64,000 nucleotides of DNA from Otis tarda. Its lineage: Eukaryota > Chordata > Aves > Otidiformes > Otididae. The notes beneath the pieces were generated by a model, which was given only the letters and a program-made list of their open reading frames with translations, did not search any database and had not been told where the DNA came from. Within the stretch, counting starts at the first letter, position 1; every line of letters starts with the position of its first letter. The DNA is taken from assembly GCA_026413225.1 (NCBI GenBank), contig CM048554.1:93971963-94035962 (forward strand), written 5' to 3'. This document shows, piece after piece, positions 49,183 to 61,402 of the stretch. Made by a program: the position numbers and the translations under genes.

Positions 49183-49316
49183 CTGTATTTGCTCAGGTGT
49201 CCACTGGTCCAAGTTGACAGACTTGACCCTTGATATATGGACCCCAAGATTTCGATGTATTCCAGCACATCTGATGCAAATAAAAACACCGGTGTTCCAA
49301 GAGGCCCATCTTGGAC
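49183..49316 (-). CDS. SMAP1: SMAP1 exon 2: ArfGAP zinc-finger second half and arginine finger
   Basis: A 134-bp exon: two bases completing a split Gly codon, then 44 codons. It reads [20 protein letters not shown] and continues through [18 protein letters not shown] to PEQIQ. It carries the second pair of zinc ligands (CIRC) of the CX2CX16CX2C finger and, five residues after the last Cys, the arginine that fits the ArfGAP CX4R catalytic finger. The first Cys pair must be on the upstream exon, outside the window. The acceptor is ...ccccttag and the donor follows CAG as gtaaaa. The exon ends in phase 0. One oddity is Thr after WASWN, where I remember a hydrophobic residue (Ile) in mammals. Identification is firm because this block is among the most conserved in the family. 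Confidence 0.97.
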
Positions 49317-50160
49317 CTAAGGGGAACGGAAAAATACAGTAGTTATTTTCAAAATTCCATATACCGTGAAGATTTTTTTTTTGCATAATTCTATACTGAC
49401 AACAGGAATAAACAAAGGGTGACAGCTGTTTTCTCAGGATATCTATTATTTTTCTCCATTTCCATTGTTAGCAATTCTATTTACAGGTTTCTACTTCTAA
49501 GCTATGTCACATAACACCTGAGTTAGCCAGATTAAGCTAGGAAGGTCTCTGTTGTGTCCATCACCTGCTCACCCCTTCCTCCCCCAAAAAAAAAAAAAAA
49601 AAACCAACAAACTTACTTTTGAAAGTTGGCTTACTAGTAACAAGATTTTGCTTACATCTTGAGCAATCCTTACAGCTATACATCAGATGCAAGCATCAGC
49701 AGAAATCAGTAGAAGTTGCCCCTTTTCCTCCAATTAAAAGTTTCCCAAGACATGTAATTTGTACCTAACTTGAAATTAAATGCAGGGCAATCTTTCATTA
49801 ATGCAACAAATCCTTTAACACCTCATACAGCACAGACTTTACAACAGTAGCATGCAAGCTCTTAGGGAATGATCATAAAGAGATTTGTAAAACCAACTGA
49901 TGAAAATATCCACAGCTAAGAATGGTGGAAAACTGACTACATTCAGTACCCTTGATTCCTAAACTACAGTATGAGTTGCCATTCACAGAACAATGAATTT
50001 CCTCACAGAACTGGGTTGATTTATGAACTTACTATTGTTTCTCAGCTGTGTTGGCATGTTGAGACAGACCTTAAAGTATGTTGGCCTGAACTCCCACAGT
50101 AATACCTGGATGTTTTACTTTAAGTTACTACCCAGTCTCAAACTAAATATTCTTACTTAT

Positions 50161-51084
50161 ATGGACAGTGGGATAGAGTGCACCCTCAGCAAGTTTGCCA
50201 ATGACACCAAGCTATGTAGTGCTGTCAACACGCTGGAAGGGAGGGATGCCACCCAGAGGGACCTTGACAGGCTGGAGAGGTGGGCCTATGCCAACCTCAG
50301 GAAGTTCAACCAGGCCAAGTGCAAGGTCCTGCACGTGGGTTGTGGCAATCCTAAGCACAAATATAGGCTGGGCGGAGAATGGATTGAGAGCAGCCCTGAG
50401 GAGAGGGAGTTGGGAGTGCTGGTTGATTAGAAGTTTAACATGAGCAGGCAGTGTGCGCTTGTGGCCCAGAAGGCCAACCACATCCTGGCCGGCATCAAGA
50501 GGAGTGTGGCCAGCAGGTTGAGGGAGGTGATTCTCCCCCTCTGCTCTGCCCTGGTGAGACCCCACCTGGAGTACTGTGTCCAGCTGTGGAGCCCCCAACA
50601 CAAGAAGGACATGGACCAGTTGCAGAGGGTCCAGAGGAGGGCCATGAAGATGATCAGAGGGCTGGAGCACCTCTCCTATGAGGACAGGCTGAGGGAGTTG
50701 GGGCTGTTCAGCCTGGAAAAGAGGAAGCTCCAGGAAGACCTTATAGAAGTCTTCCAGTACCTCAAGGGGGCCTACAGGAAAGATGGGGAGAGACTCTTCA
50801 GTAGGGCCTGTTGTAATAGGACTAGGGGTAATGGTTTCAAAATAGAGAGAGATAGATTTAGATTAGATATTAGGAAAAATTTTTTTTACAGTGAGGGTGG
50901 TGGAACACTGGAACAGGTTGCCCAGAGAGGTGGTGGAAGCCCCATCCCTGGAGACGTTCAAGGCCAGGCTGGATGAGGCTCTGAGCAACCTGATCTAGTC
51001 AAAGAGGTCCCTGCTTCTTGCAGGGGGATTGGACTAGATGACCTTCGAAGGTCCCTTACAACCCTAACCATTCTATGATTCTAT
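50161..51084 (+). pseudogene. CR1 LINE 3' part, nearly open C-terminal half of ORF2
   Basis: The copy is 5'-truncated just upstream of RT motif C and runs to the CR1 3' UTR (ACTAGATGACCTTCGAAGGT) with an ATTCTATGATTCTAT tail. The frame is shared between 50161 and about 50880. It is broken only by one TAG at 50428-50430, where other CR1 copies have a Glu codon (VDEKFNMS). A longer T run at 50879-50887 then shifts the frame before the [11 protein letters not shown] block. Motif C reads FAND in place of FADD. High similarity to 28112-30389 suggests a relatively young insertion. It is antisense to SMAP1. Confidence 0.92.
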
Positions 51085-51378
51085 ATAATTTTATTCCAGC
51101 TCTGTATACCATCACTGTTAAAGGCACTGCTTTAAAGTCCATCTAGTTTTAAGTTCTAAGGAGTTCAGAAATTAAATAATTAACCAATAAAAGCAAGAAA
51201 GTGCACTGAAGAGTTGGAAACATTTGAGCAATTTTCTACCTTTTTATAACAGATGTGCACCTAGACCATTCATGCAACTGCAGCAGTTTACATTTCAATA
51301 TTAATATACTGTAAAAACACTGTCCTGAGGCCTAGAAAATAATTTGATGCCTCCCTCTCCTGATCTTTAGCTTAGGAC

Positions 51379-51800
51379 TGTTGGGTTGACCCTAGCCAAA
51401 CACCCAAGGAGCTGCTCACTCGCTCTTCTTTCCTGCAGAACAAAGAAAACAGAAGGAAGGTAAGAAGACTTGTAAGCTGAGATAACACCAGTTTTAATAA
51501 GTGAAGTAAACACTGCACACAAGGGGGTAAAAAAGAAAAAGAGGAAAATTTCTTCACTGCTTCCCATTGGCAGGCAGGTGTCCAGCCACTTCCTGGACAC
51601 CTTCCTAGAAAGCTGGGCCTCAGAAGACACAACACTGGCTTTGGAAGACACCACCGTAACCAAGAATGTCCCTTTCTCCTCCTTACCTTGAGCATTTATT
51701 CCTGAGCACAACATTATATGGTGTGGAATGGTCAGAGTCAGCAGCCATCCCAGCTGTGTCTCCTGCCACTTTCTTGCCCACCCACCCACCCCTAGACCCC
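51379..51800 (-). mobile_element. LTR fragment, family C, inverted
   Basis: It starts (as + strand) TGTTGGGTTGACCCTAGCC and contains GCCACTTCCTGGACACC, ATTATATGGTGTGGAATGG and TTGCCCACCCACCCACCC. The order matches the inverted LTR at 63131-63661, which shows the same landmarks. It stops at about 51800 where sense-oriented family B sequence takes over, so the LTR start is missing. Confidence 0.75.
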
Positions 51801-51802
51801 CT

Positions 51803-52152
51803 CATCTGCAAGGGTCAGAACAGAAAAGAGAAGAGCCCCGAGAGTGTGCAAGGTGTTTTAGTCCAGAATGAAGTTAAGCCCAGGAAGAGGGAAGGGATGG
51901 GGAAAGGTGTTCTTAGGATCGGTTTTTTCTCTCTCCTTATCCTACTTAGGTTTTACTGTTAATAAATTGAACTCCTTTCCTCAACTTGAGTCTGTTTTGC
52001 CACGACAGTAACCGTTGAATAATCTCTCCCTGTCCTTATCTCAATCCATGAGCCTTTTGTCATATTATTTCTCCCCCTATTTCCTTGGAGGGTGGGGAGA
52101 GTGAGTAAGCAACTGTGTAGGGCTTAGTCCTAAGTGGGGCTAAACTATGACA
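51803..52152 (+). mobile_element. LTR fragment, family B, 3' portion
   Basis: This is the 3' portion of a family B LTR ending GGGGCTAAACTATGACA at 52152. An AATAAA is at 51961-51966, followed by GAGTCTGTTTTGCC, TCTCCCTGTCCTTATCTCAA and TTGGAGGGTGGGGAGAGTGA. It matches the minus-strand reading of 23314-23561 and of 13174-13400. The 5' part of the LTR is absent, and no duplication matches across 51374-51378 and 52153-52157. Confidence 0.8.
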
Positions 52153-54027
52153 TTATCCTACAGGGTGTTTACACAGCCACTATAAGCTTTGTACCAGAAC
52201 AGAGTCTGCACAACTACACATCACATGAGTTTCCTATTCCACAGGTTCTTCCTCAGCTATAATATCCCTGATAGGCAAGTTCACACTGAAGAGACAAGAC
52301 CGGAATGAGGGCTTGACATGACTGAAGTCTATCTTGCTAAATGAAGAAGGAGATTATTAACTTCGTAGTTTAATATTTTAACTTAAAATTTTGTTACCAA
52401 AAAGAAAGATCATAACACAACTTGTGAATTAGCTGGTTTTCTCCTGGAAAACAATAGTTTTGTATTTTCCCAGAAGCTCAGATTTCATTTATTTGTACTT
52501 ATTTCTTAAATAACTTTGGGAAAATATATTTAAGCAATAAAGCAACAAATTAAGTAGCGGAATAACAGACAAACCTGAGGCCAGACAAAAATGTAATCTC
52601 AATTTATTTCATACTAATGACAATATGCATTATTAAACACTTGAAGTGAAAAATGTTTTAATTCATACAAATCAATTACAGCCACAGTTAAGCAGTAGGT
52701 AAAAGAAGTTACAAAATAATGTTTTCTGTGTGGGAATCAAACCAGCTGTGCTTGACTTAGCCAAACAATCAACTACAGCTTAATCTGCAAACCTGCCTGT
52801 GTAAGAAATGCTTAACAGTAATTTGGACTAATTCAATAAACAATTTACAGTTATCCCAATTCTGTATGAAGTCAGGATCCTTATTTCTGCATGTTGGAAA
52901 TATTTTGCACTTAATAGAAATATTCACAAGTTTCTTGTTGTTGGGTCCTTAAAGATACATTTGTTTTTCTTCAGTAAAATTTACAGAAGTAACCTAGTTT
53001 GTCTGCTGTATATATTTTGCTAGGCAATTAAGACAGACATTTGGCTTCAGAAATGAAAACTGGACGTTAATCTTGATGATTGCTATTTTATGCTATTTAA
53101 GATTTTCCTTACATGTCACTAGCAATGCTATCTTGCCTATTAAGAACTGCACTATACAGTGCAATTCCAATCAGCCAATATTAACATGAAATACTGACAT
53201 AAGTCCTAATACAACTGTACTTTTATTCTTTTGAAAGCCAGTTGAACACAAGCTTTTTAGTAGAAGAGCTGAGCTGCACTTCAGCAGCTTGCTGCACCAC
53301 TATCAGTGCACCATTCCAATGTAAAAAATACACTTCAAGTAATTTCTTCAATTAAGATGCAAATAACTGCTTAAAAACATTTTCAGCCTCTTTCATCTTT
53401 CGCTAAAGTAGCGTACCAGAAGAAATTTAATTAAAAATGATCAATGTTTATACTAGATTATATACTACTATACCATGAAGTCCCTGAAAAACTGCCTGGA
53501 TGAACCGAAGAAAAAACTTCAGCAACTCAAAGACAGATTGCTGCTTCCAAGATGAGAAACTATTTTTCTTCTTCAATCTAAATTTTTCTTTCTTTTCTAC
53601 ATTTGTCTACTGATTAGACCTAAATTTCCTTTTCAGTTCTTGATCAGTAGGTAAGGTCAGCTGTGAAGCTGTTTTCCAGAAAATGACAAGACTGTGAGTG
53701 CATTAGGTCATTCTTGTAAACACTTGACAACCTCCCTTAGGATGGTCTGACATTAACCATTTAAGCAACCCTTAAAATTACTAATCTAGAATAAAAATGC
53801 ATGGGGTTTATTGTGCATATTTAGTCTTACTGGCAACTGTAATACAGTTACGTTCATACAAAGCAGTGATTAAGTTCTGATTTGAAATGTAAGCACAGTA
53901 CAAATGTAAACTTCTTGTAAGAGCTGAACAGGAAGATGGATTTGAGCTGTCATATGGCTTCGTACAAATTAGTTTGGAGTCTTGGCTATTCCATGTTGAA
54001 CAGAGAACACCAAACAACTTTTCCCAC

Positions 54028-54593
54028 TGTACTGGGTCTGGCTAGGACGGAGTTAACTTTCTTTATAGAAGCCGGTATGGAGCTGTGCTTTGCATTTGCT
54101 GTTAAAACACTGCTGATAAGACTAATGCTTTGTCTAAGGCTGGATAGTGCTTGCATAGAGTCAAGGCTTTCTTTCCCACTCCCACATGATAGGCAGGGGG
54201 CGGACAAGAGGCTGGGAGGGGACACACTCAGAGACAGCTGACCCCAACTGACCAAAGGGACATCCCAAACAAGAGACATCATGCTCATCAGCAAAAGCTA
54301 GGGGAAAGGAGGGGCATTTGTGGTTATGGCATCTGCCTTCCCAAACAACCATTACACATGCTGAGACCTTGCTTTCCAGGTTGTAGCTGGATATCTGCCT
54401 GCCAATGGGAAGTAGTGAATGAAATCATCTTTTCACTTCACTTGCATGCACAACTTTTACTTTCCTTATTAAACTGTCATGATCTTGAGCCACAAATCTT
54501 CCCATCTTCCTTCTACTTCCCATTCCACAGGAGAGGGGAGCACACAAGAGGTGAGGTAAGCATTCGGCTGCTTGGCGGGGTCAGCTCACCACA
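54028..54593 (+). mobile_element. LTR, family C
   Basis: It begins TGTACTGGGTCTGGCTAGG. It contains GACAGCTGACCCCAACTGAC, GGGACATCCCA, ATCATGCTCA and CTGCCTGCCAATGGGAAGTA, and an ATTAAA near the 3' end. It ends near GTCAGCTCACCACA. It looks nearly full length. No clear target duplication was found, perhaps because the ends have decayed. It is antisense to SMAP1. Confidence 0.82.
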
Positions 54594-56009
54594 TCTGCTA
54601 CTACATTCGTTCACGTTCAGGAATTGTATATCAAGTTTTGAATAGAAACTAGAATTCAATTATATGCACAGGAACAGCACTAACTGTGCCATATTCAGAG
54701 TATCTAAGGAGTCCTTTATTAGAGACCATCTAGACTCTAAGAATGAAAGAAATACATGGCCACAAAACACAACATTTACTGTTATGTCTAAGCTTTTAGA
54801 ATTGCTAGATAACTTGTGAATTTAAGAAAGAACCTGAAGAGTTTTTTCCAGTTACAGTAGACTTCTACACCAGTATAGTTATTGTACAGAACAAACATTC
54901 TCCCTACTTGCAAAAATACCTGCAGCTACTGAAAAATTGAGAGTATTTCAAAAACTGAGTTCAGCTGTTGAAAACTGAAGCAATGAAGAGTTGAAAGTAA
55001 CTTACGTAATGATAGATACAAGTCTCCACAAAAGTCAATTTTTAAATTGCTGGAAAAGTTATCCATTTTCACATTACATTCTTTTATTCTAAAATGTACT
55101 TCAAAGTGTGAATTTTGTGGAAAAGGCATTATTTTTACATATTCTCTGTTGAGGTAAAAGCTTTTCTCCCAATATATTTCAAAAATTTCCCCATTTTTTC
55201 CCCCCACACTTTGCCCTCTTCCGGATATAAGTTTTTAATGAGATATTTCTCCCCTATATTACATAAACTGGACTAGGACCTTGCACATGCTTAATGTGCA
55301 TGCGTATACTTCCTTATACCCCTTTCTTCCTCATCCCTGTACCTCATTCAGTTAGGATCATTTGTTCTACTCCATTATATTAGGAAGCTGATTGAAGAGG
55401 CTGCAGTAAACATTTACAGCATTGCTGACACACCCTGCTAATGTAATTATAGCTGATACAACCAACTTTTTGTGAGTACAGCTGATACAGATCTTTGGAC
55501 AAGAATCATGACAGGAATGGTAATGCTGAAACTGGTATAGTGCTTTTCCAAAGGAAACACAAGTCAAAGCACAGTAGTTTTTAGAAGTCCAAGATTTAAG
55601 TTTTTGTTCCAAACGGCTCAAGTTTCACTTTGCATCAGCAGATGCATAGTCCTGTATTATGTACAAAACAAGGCTTACAAAATACTGCAAGTTTAAAATA
55701 CTGAGGAAAGAGCACTTTTACCTGCATTACAAAAACCATGGAAGCCTCATATACTAACTGTATATTAATCCAAGAAGGCAATACTGTGTGAAACTGTTTT
55801 AGCTCTCCATTGGATTCATTTGTATAAAAATCCTTTAACTGTTTTAAACATCTCAGTCAACACTCCATTCTCTACTCAGCTTCTACCTGCAGTAAGAAAT
55901 CAGTGAGAAAGGTTATACACTATCAGACACAACTAGTCCTGAACAGGAGTATTTCCCACACAAACAAGTTTGGGTTTGTTTTTTAATTTGTTTTTTGGCT
56001 TTTTTTTTG

Positions 56010-56035
56010 GCTTTTTTTTTTTTAAAAAAAAAAGC
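56010..56035. repeat. Poly-T/poly-A inverted repeat
   Basis: GC, twelve Ts, ten As, GC: an almost perfect T/A palindrome preceded by GGCTTTTTTTTT repeats from about 55997. It is likely to be unstable in replication and in sequencing. Confidence 0.8.
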
Positions 56036-59000
56036 TATAATGGTGACCAGAATAAACTAAAAAGAGGCCAAAGGAAACAAAAGTACTGGGATGTGACAGA
56101 ATTGGGAGATGTCCATAAAGGAAAAAAGTACAATCTTAATTTTTCATTCAAAAATATCATTGCAGATATGACTACAAATAGGAGAATGATGATGGTTGCC
56201 CCCCTTACCACAATAATTCAGAGTTTCCTTCCCTCCATCAGTCCACTACCACTTGTTCAGCTTACTGCAAGTTAATACTGGAACATTTCTTTTGCTGCCT
56301 CTTACTAAACAGCTCAACTTACAGAGAACAGAGGTCAGAATTGAGGTAAAATGAGCAAGCACACAGCCTTTCAACTTTGTATTTGCTGTCAAAGGGAAGG
56401 GTGACTGTTTTACATCTCTGCAAACTACTCTGAATCCTTTACACTGCGTGCATAAAACCAGTTAGCCAGGAGACTAGTAAGTTTGAGACAAAGTTTTAAA
56501 TGAAGAAAGCTTGTCAAGACTAAGTTTAAATAAGATTTGTACTACAGAGGCACAAAAAAACATAGTTAGTTTTCACTCTACATTCTTGCAGTTACCAATT
56601 AGCAACTCTACAAGGAAGGAAGCCAAGAATTACATATAACAGAGCACTAACTGCTTTGCATCTCAATATAGTCTGTAGCAAACTTATCTTGGGCCAACAG
56701 CTTCAAAGACTTCTGACAGACTACAATTCTTCCTTTCACTCAGCTGCACCCTGCCTGTCCTTTGACCATAAAGCACAGTGAAGTAACTTTAATTCTCTTC
56801 TGTTTCTCCAAATTCTGCTGCTACTTGACAGACTTAATTCGCCAAATAACTGGCTCCATCTTGTGGAATAGCAAATTAACTGCAGGAAAAATCTACGTGC
56901 CTCTTCAGACCCATCCTGAATGGTTGCTAGCCAGTTCCTAAAAAACTATCACTTTTTGGACAAAGACTTACCAAAATGCCTCAGTGGTTGTATCAGTACA
57001 AGCATGCCCATGCAGCGCTTGCTCTCTCTGCTTTACTTCCCCACTCAACTCATACTGCACAAGCGTTCTGCTACTCAGGATTTCAAGCAAGATATCAATT
57101 AATATTTTCAAGAAATAACTAATTTTTCCAAGTTGAGATACACAAAAAGAACAAAACCAGAAGACAAGTATTCTTATATATCAGATACAGCGAAAAGAAG
57201 GAAAACTAGTAAGCAGCAATTGTATTTTGTGTAATTCAACACAAGAGCTAAGTAACACAAAACAGTTCCTCCTCCAGTGGGTACCCAGGGAAGAGCAACA
57301 GTGACTCCTCTGAGTTTCTCTCCTCAAACCACAACACACTAGATACAGAGATTAAGTCAAGGTGATACTAAAATACTCAAAAGCAATACAATCACTATAA
57401 CCCATTTTCAGTCTAATCCTGCTACGTCAAAGACCATCTCTTACTAACTTCATTGGAGGCTGCTTAGGTCTCCCTGCAAAGGTAGAATCACATCCACCAT
57501 CTCCAGCCATGTTTGATTCAAAATTTCAGAGGAAAAAAATACAAAGACAATATACCCCACCCCATCATGCCAAAACAAAAAGCTTAACTGCAATGTTAAT
57601 CATGTCCACTGAATCAGTTTAGTCTTCAAAACAGTAGTAAGAAGCCAGGAAGAAATATACGGCAGACTTTATGGATTAAAGAACAAATCTTCCTAGAAAG
57701 AATAAAAGATATTTGCAAATCTTGCATAAACATCTTGAAGCAAAGGAAACTGTGCAAAACAACACAGTACAAGAATCTTTATTCTCAACTAAAATGTTAT
57801 TCAAGGTCCTTGAAACTTTAACCTTTGAAGACTACTGATACGAGACTATTTACCTGTCACTTGATCCACTGAATTAGTTTCTGATTAAGCAGAACAAATA
57901 GCCTGAAACACATTCTTGCGTCACATCTACTTCCTCGCATTAAGCATTATTTCTTTTCCTTTACAATACTAGAAGAGGCTATATTGCTTTACCTCAATAC
58001 CCAAAGGCTAGGAAAACCATGTAAGTGCAGTCTTTACATGCTTTTCAGATGCTAAAGTTTAAGTATGCAGCAAAATACTGTTTTATATCAACAAAGGCAA
58101 TGAAAGGCTGTAGCTTAAACATTAACTCCAGTCCTTAGAATTCTCTTATAGCTGGCTTAGTAAGCCTGTGTTTTGGACAGTCAAAGACAGAATTTGAGAA
58201 CTCAACATTTGCTCCACTAAATAAAGGTTGGAGGGAGTTCAAACAACAGGGGCTGTTTTAGTAGTTTTAAAGAAAATAAAACTCAACAGCATAAAGTTGC
58301 ACCGAAGGCAGACAATTCAAGCAACTAAACACACTGTTCCAGAGCCCAGCTTGATTACAGCTGAGATTTGTGTGGTTCAAGGTTTATGGCAAGAACAGTC
58401 AGAAGACAAGCCTTAGAAGTATTATTTGGCTATTTTTAGCCAGTGTCTAGTAAATGGTATAGAGTTTCAGGGACAGAATTCCCCAAAGCTTGTCTTTTCT
58501 ATCTGGCTAACTGTTTCTCCTGGAAGTCATGCACAGATCCATTAAGTTCAGTCCTACTCGTAACTCCGAAGATGTTACGTAGAAATCTTCTGAATGAAAC
58601 TCTTCCCCTGCACAGCCTGTCCCACCTCTAGAAATCAGAGAGAAATACATATCAACCAGTTTCAATTATTCCTCCAACTCACTGAACCATCAAAAGTTAT
58701 TAAAAGTGTTTCAAAGATTAAGACAGCATCCCTATTTCAATGGCTGTATAAAGTCTTAACTGGAATGGAAGTACAGTGACATGAATGTTCTTTCACTTCT
58801 ATGTTTAAGCCACAAAATAAAGCGGCTGGCTTAATAACTACTTTCATTCTGGAATATATTCAAGTCACACAACATTTCAAACATCAATAGTTTTATATGG
58901 GAAAATAAATTAGGAATATGAAAAAAATGCAGGTTGTATATCAGAGGTCAGTTACAGCTATTGGAGACACACAGGAACCATCCGTTTGTTCTTGAGATGA

Positions 59001-60821
59001 GCAGCTTTTGCCTTGTGTCATATAGCTATTAGACAAGAAATCCTGTAAGGTGACAAAGTGAAAGAATTAAAGTTTTTTGCCATTATTGACAGTTATTAAA
59101 AATCTGAATTTTGACTGAATAAGACTGTGAGATTATGGGGTTTTTTTCCAAAATAAAAAAAAAAAGATTTTACCAAACATTAGGTGATGATGCTGTGATG
59201 CAAATGCTGACTTTAAACAAATAAAATACAGTATTTTGGGTTCACTGTGAAGTTATATGCTTATATACACAGATGATCACTCTTCATATAAGGTAATATT
59301 AAGAGAAAAGGGAGATCAAGAATGACTTTTGGGGATTTGTTCCCCAAAACGTCACCAAGGCCAATTCATCTTAGAAATAAGAATACAAGATTTAAATAGA
59401 ACACTTTCCTCATTAGAACACGTATTTTTAATGCAAATATCAGTTTAATTCAGTGTTTTGTACCGAAGCTTCCCTTTAAAAAGTTTCCAGAGTTTGTATA
59501 CTTAACTTGGAAGTGTTTCACACCACAGGTTTCTCCAACCATCCTAATACCGCCCAGGTGAACAGGATCATAAGCAGCTACTGAACTGTCAGAGAGCAGC
59601 TTCTGATCCCTGGCTGGACCATGCCTGCCATGCTCATGCTTTGCTACCCAGAGCATGTGTGTATGTACATGGATAGCATATGCAGAGGACATAGGACACG
59701 AACATAGCACTCCTACCAGCCTTGTAGGATACTACCCCGCCACAGCACACCTTTGGAAAGCAAAGTCACTGCCCTAAGAATCAAAAATGTCAATAAGCCA
59801 ACCTTGGCACATGCAAGTAGCCAACAATTTCAGAAATCAAATTTCAGTTTGGCTAAGGAGTAGTGCTCTAATTTTATCCTGCCTGTTCAGTCGTAAAGAG
59901 AAAGACTGCTTATGTCAGAGTTCAAGTTGCAAGAATAAGGTATGCAAGCTGTCATTTCCTGTTAGCAGCATTTGGTACTTTCTAAAAAAGACAAGGTTAC
60001 ATAGCATATTACAGTATTAGTAGGAAGCTTCTGGAGCTGGTCTTGATTGCAATTTTTCCCTTGTCAGCAAGGAACTGCTAAAAGGCTTACTAAGTGTACA
60101 ACTTATATTCTTATTATATGCAGAATAAAAGAAAATTTGGGAACAGTGAGATCTTACAAAATGTTTTCATAAGTTGACAGCTAAGCACTAAATAAATGCA
60201 TCACTGATAAGAGAAAAGGGGAAAAAAAAAATTGGAAGGGTGGGGGGGTAAATTATGCTACTCTGTTGCGATGTAGCAAGAGCCCCCCTGCATAGCCAGG
60301 CACAGCATAAAGGTTATATAAGCATCTGCTGCAAAAAAAAAACCAACTTCAATCAGCAATTGAAGTTCTTCCTTTAACAACGACAAAAATCTCAGAAATA
60401 AGATTTGCTTGCAAAATGGGTTTATAACATAGCATGTTTGTCACAAACAAGAATGAAAGGTTACCTTCATCTACCAGACTACGTATCTAGTAATTGTATT
60501 AACCAGCTTCCCTTTACCATTTTTACTCAAATACAACTGAAGAGGCTGCTTAAGTAAACACTCCCCAAACTAGATAACCTCTGTGCAGCTCTCAGTGACT
60601 CTGGAGATGCTCTCCCTCGTACATTCTGTGTTAAAAAGCAGGTCAACGCACCTCCATGACCTCTTCCACATGAACCTATGTTTGAAAAAGATGCAAAGAG
60701 AAAACAGACATTCAAGTCTTTAGACAAGAAGCAGAGTGCCAAATATCATGCTCTGGACTGTAGAAATACACTGAAACCATCTGTAAAGATTGGCCAGTCA
60801 GTTTCTGGTACCAATCTTCTC

Positions 60822-61402
60822 TGCTATTCTGGTTTGTGCTGGTATAGAGTTTATTTTTTTCATAGCAGACCATATGGCACTGTGTTTTGGATCTGTGACC
60901 AAAACAGTGTTGATAATACACCAACGCTTTAGCTATTGCTGAGCGGTGCTAGCATGGCATCAAGGCCTTTTCTGCTTCTCAGACTGCCCTGCCAGTGAGG
61001 AGGCTAGGGGCGGCTAAGATGGGACATGGCTAGGACAGCTGATCCCAAATGACTAAAGGGACATCCCATACCATACAATGTTATGCTCAGCAAGAAGAGC
61101 TGGAGGAGTGGTGGGGGGAGATGTTCAGAGTTATGGTGTTTGTCTTCTCAAGAAACACGCAATGGAGCCTTCCTTTCCCAGAGATGGCTGAACACCTGCC
61201 TGTCAACTGGAAGTAGTGAATTAATTCCTTGCTTTGCTTGAGTGCACACCTCTTGCTTTACCTATTAACCTGTCTTTATCTCAACCCATGAGTTTCCTCA
61301 CTCTTACCCTTCCAATTCTGTTCCTGATCCCACTGGTGTGCCGGGGGGGGCGTGAGCAAGGTCTATGTGGTGCTTAACCACCTACTGGGATTAGCCCACA
61401 AC
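60822..61402 (+). mobile_element. LTR, family C, diverged
   Basis: It aligns block by block with 54028-54593: the ATAGAGTTTATTTTTTTCAT start region, CAAGGCCTTTTCTGCTTCTC, GACAGCTGATCCCAAATGAC, AAGGGACATCCCATACCATA, CACCTGCCTGTCAACTGGAA and CTCAACCCATGAGTTTCC. Its ends are degraded and both boundaries are approximate. It is antisense to SMAP1. Confidence 0.82.

Larger units (their letters stand above)
2989..49316 (-). other. SMAP1: SMAP1 gene, partial (presumptive exons 2-7 with introns)
   Basis: Six minus-strand exons, each with AG acceptor and GT donor, translate in a continuous frame to a SMAP1-like protein (537 coding bases in the window). Known of the family: SMAP1 is a GTPase-activating protein that stimulates GTP hydrolysis on Arf6 and works in clathrin-dependent endocytosis. 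It has an N-terminal ArfGAP zinc-finger domain, a charged linker and a clathrin box. I chose SMAP1 over its paralogue SMAP2 because of the AVEFFIRDKYEKKKYYDKN segment and the ISSSDA exon, as I remember the human proteins. The start codon and the C-terminal exons are not in the window, so neither gene end nor the promoter is visible. Introns are about 0.7, 3.9, 17.6, 3.6 and 19.9 kb, with more than 14.6 kb upstream. All insertions seen are intronic and no exon is disrupted. Confidence 0.95.

Noticed and set aside
51379-52152. A single complete LTR
   Set aside because: The two halves match different LTR families in opposite orientations, and no flanking duplication is present.
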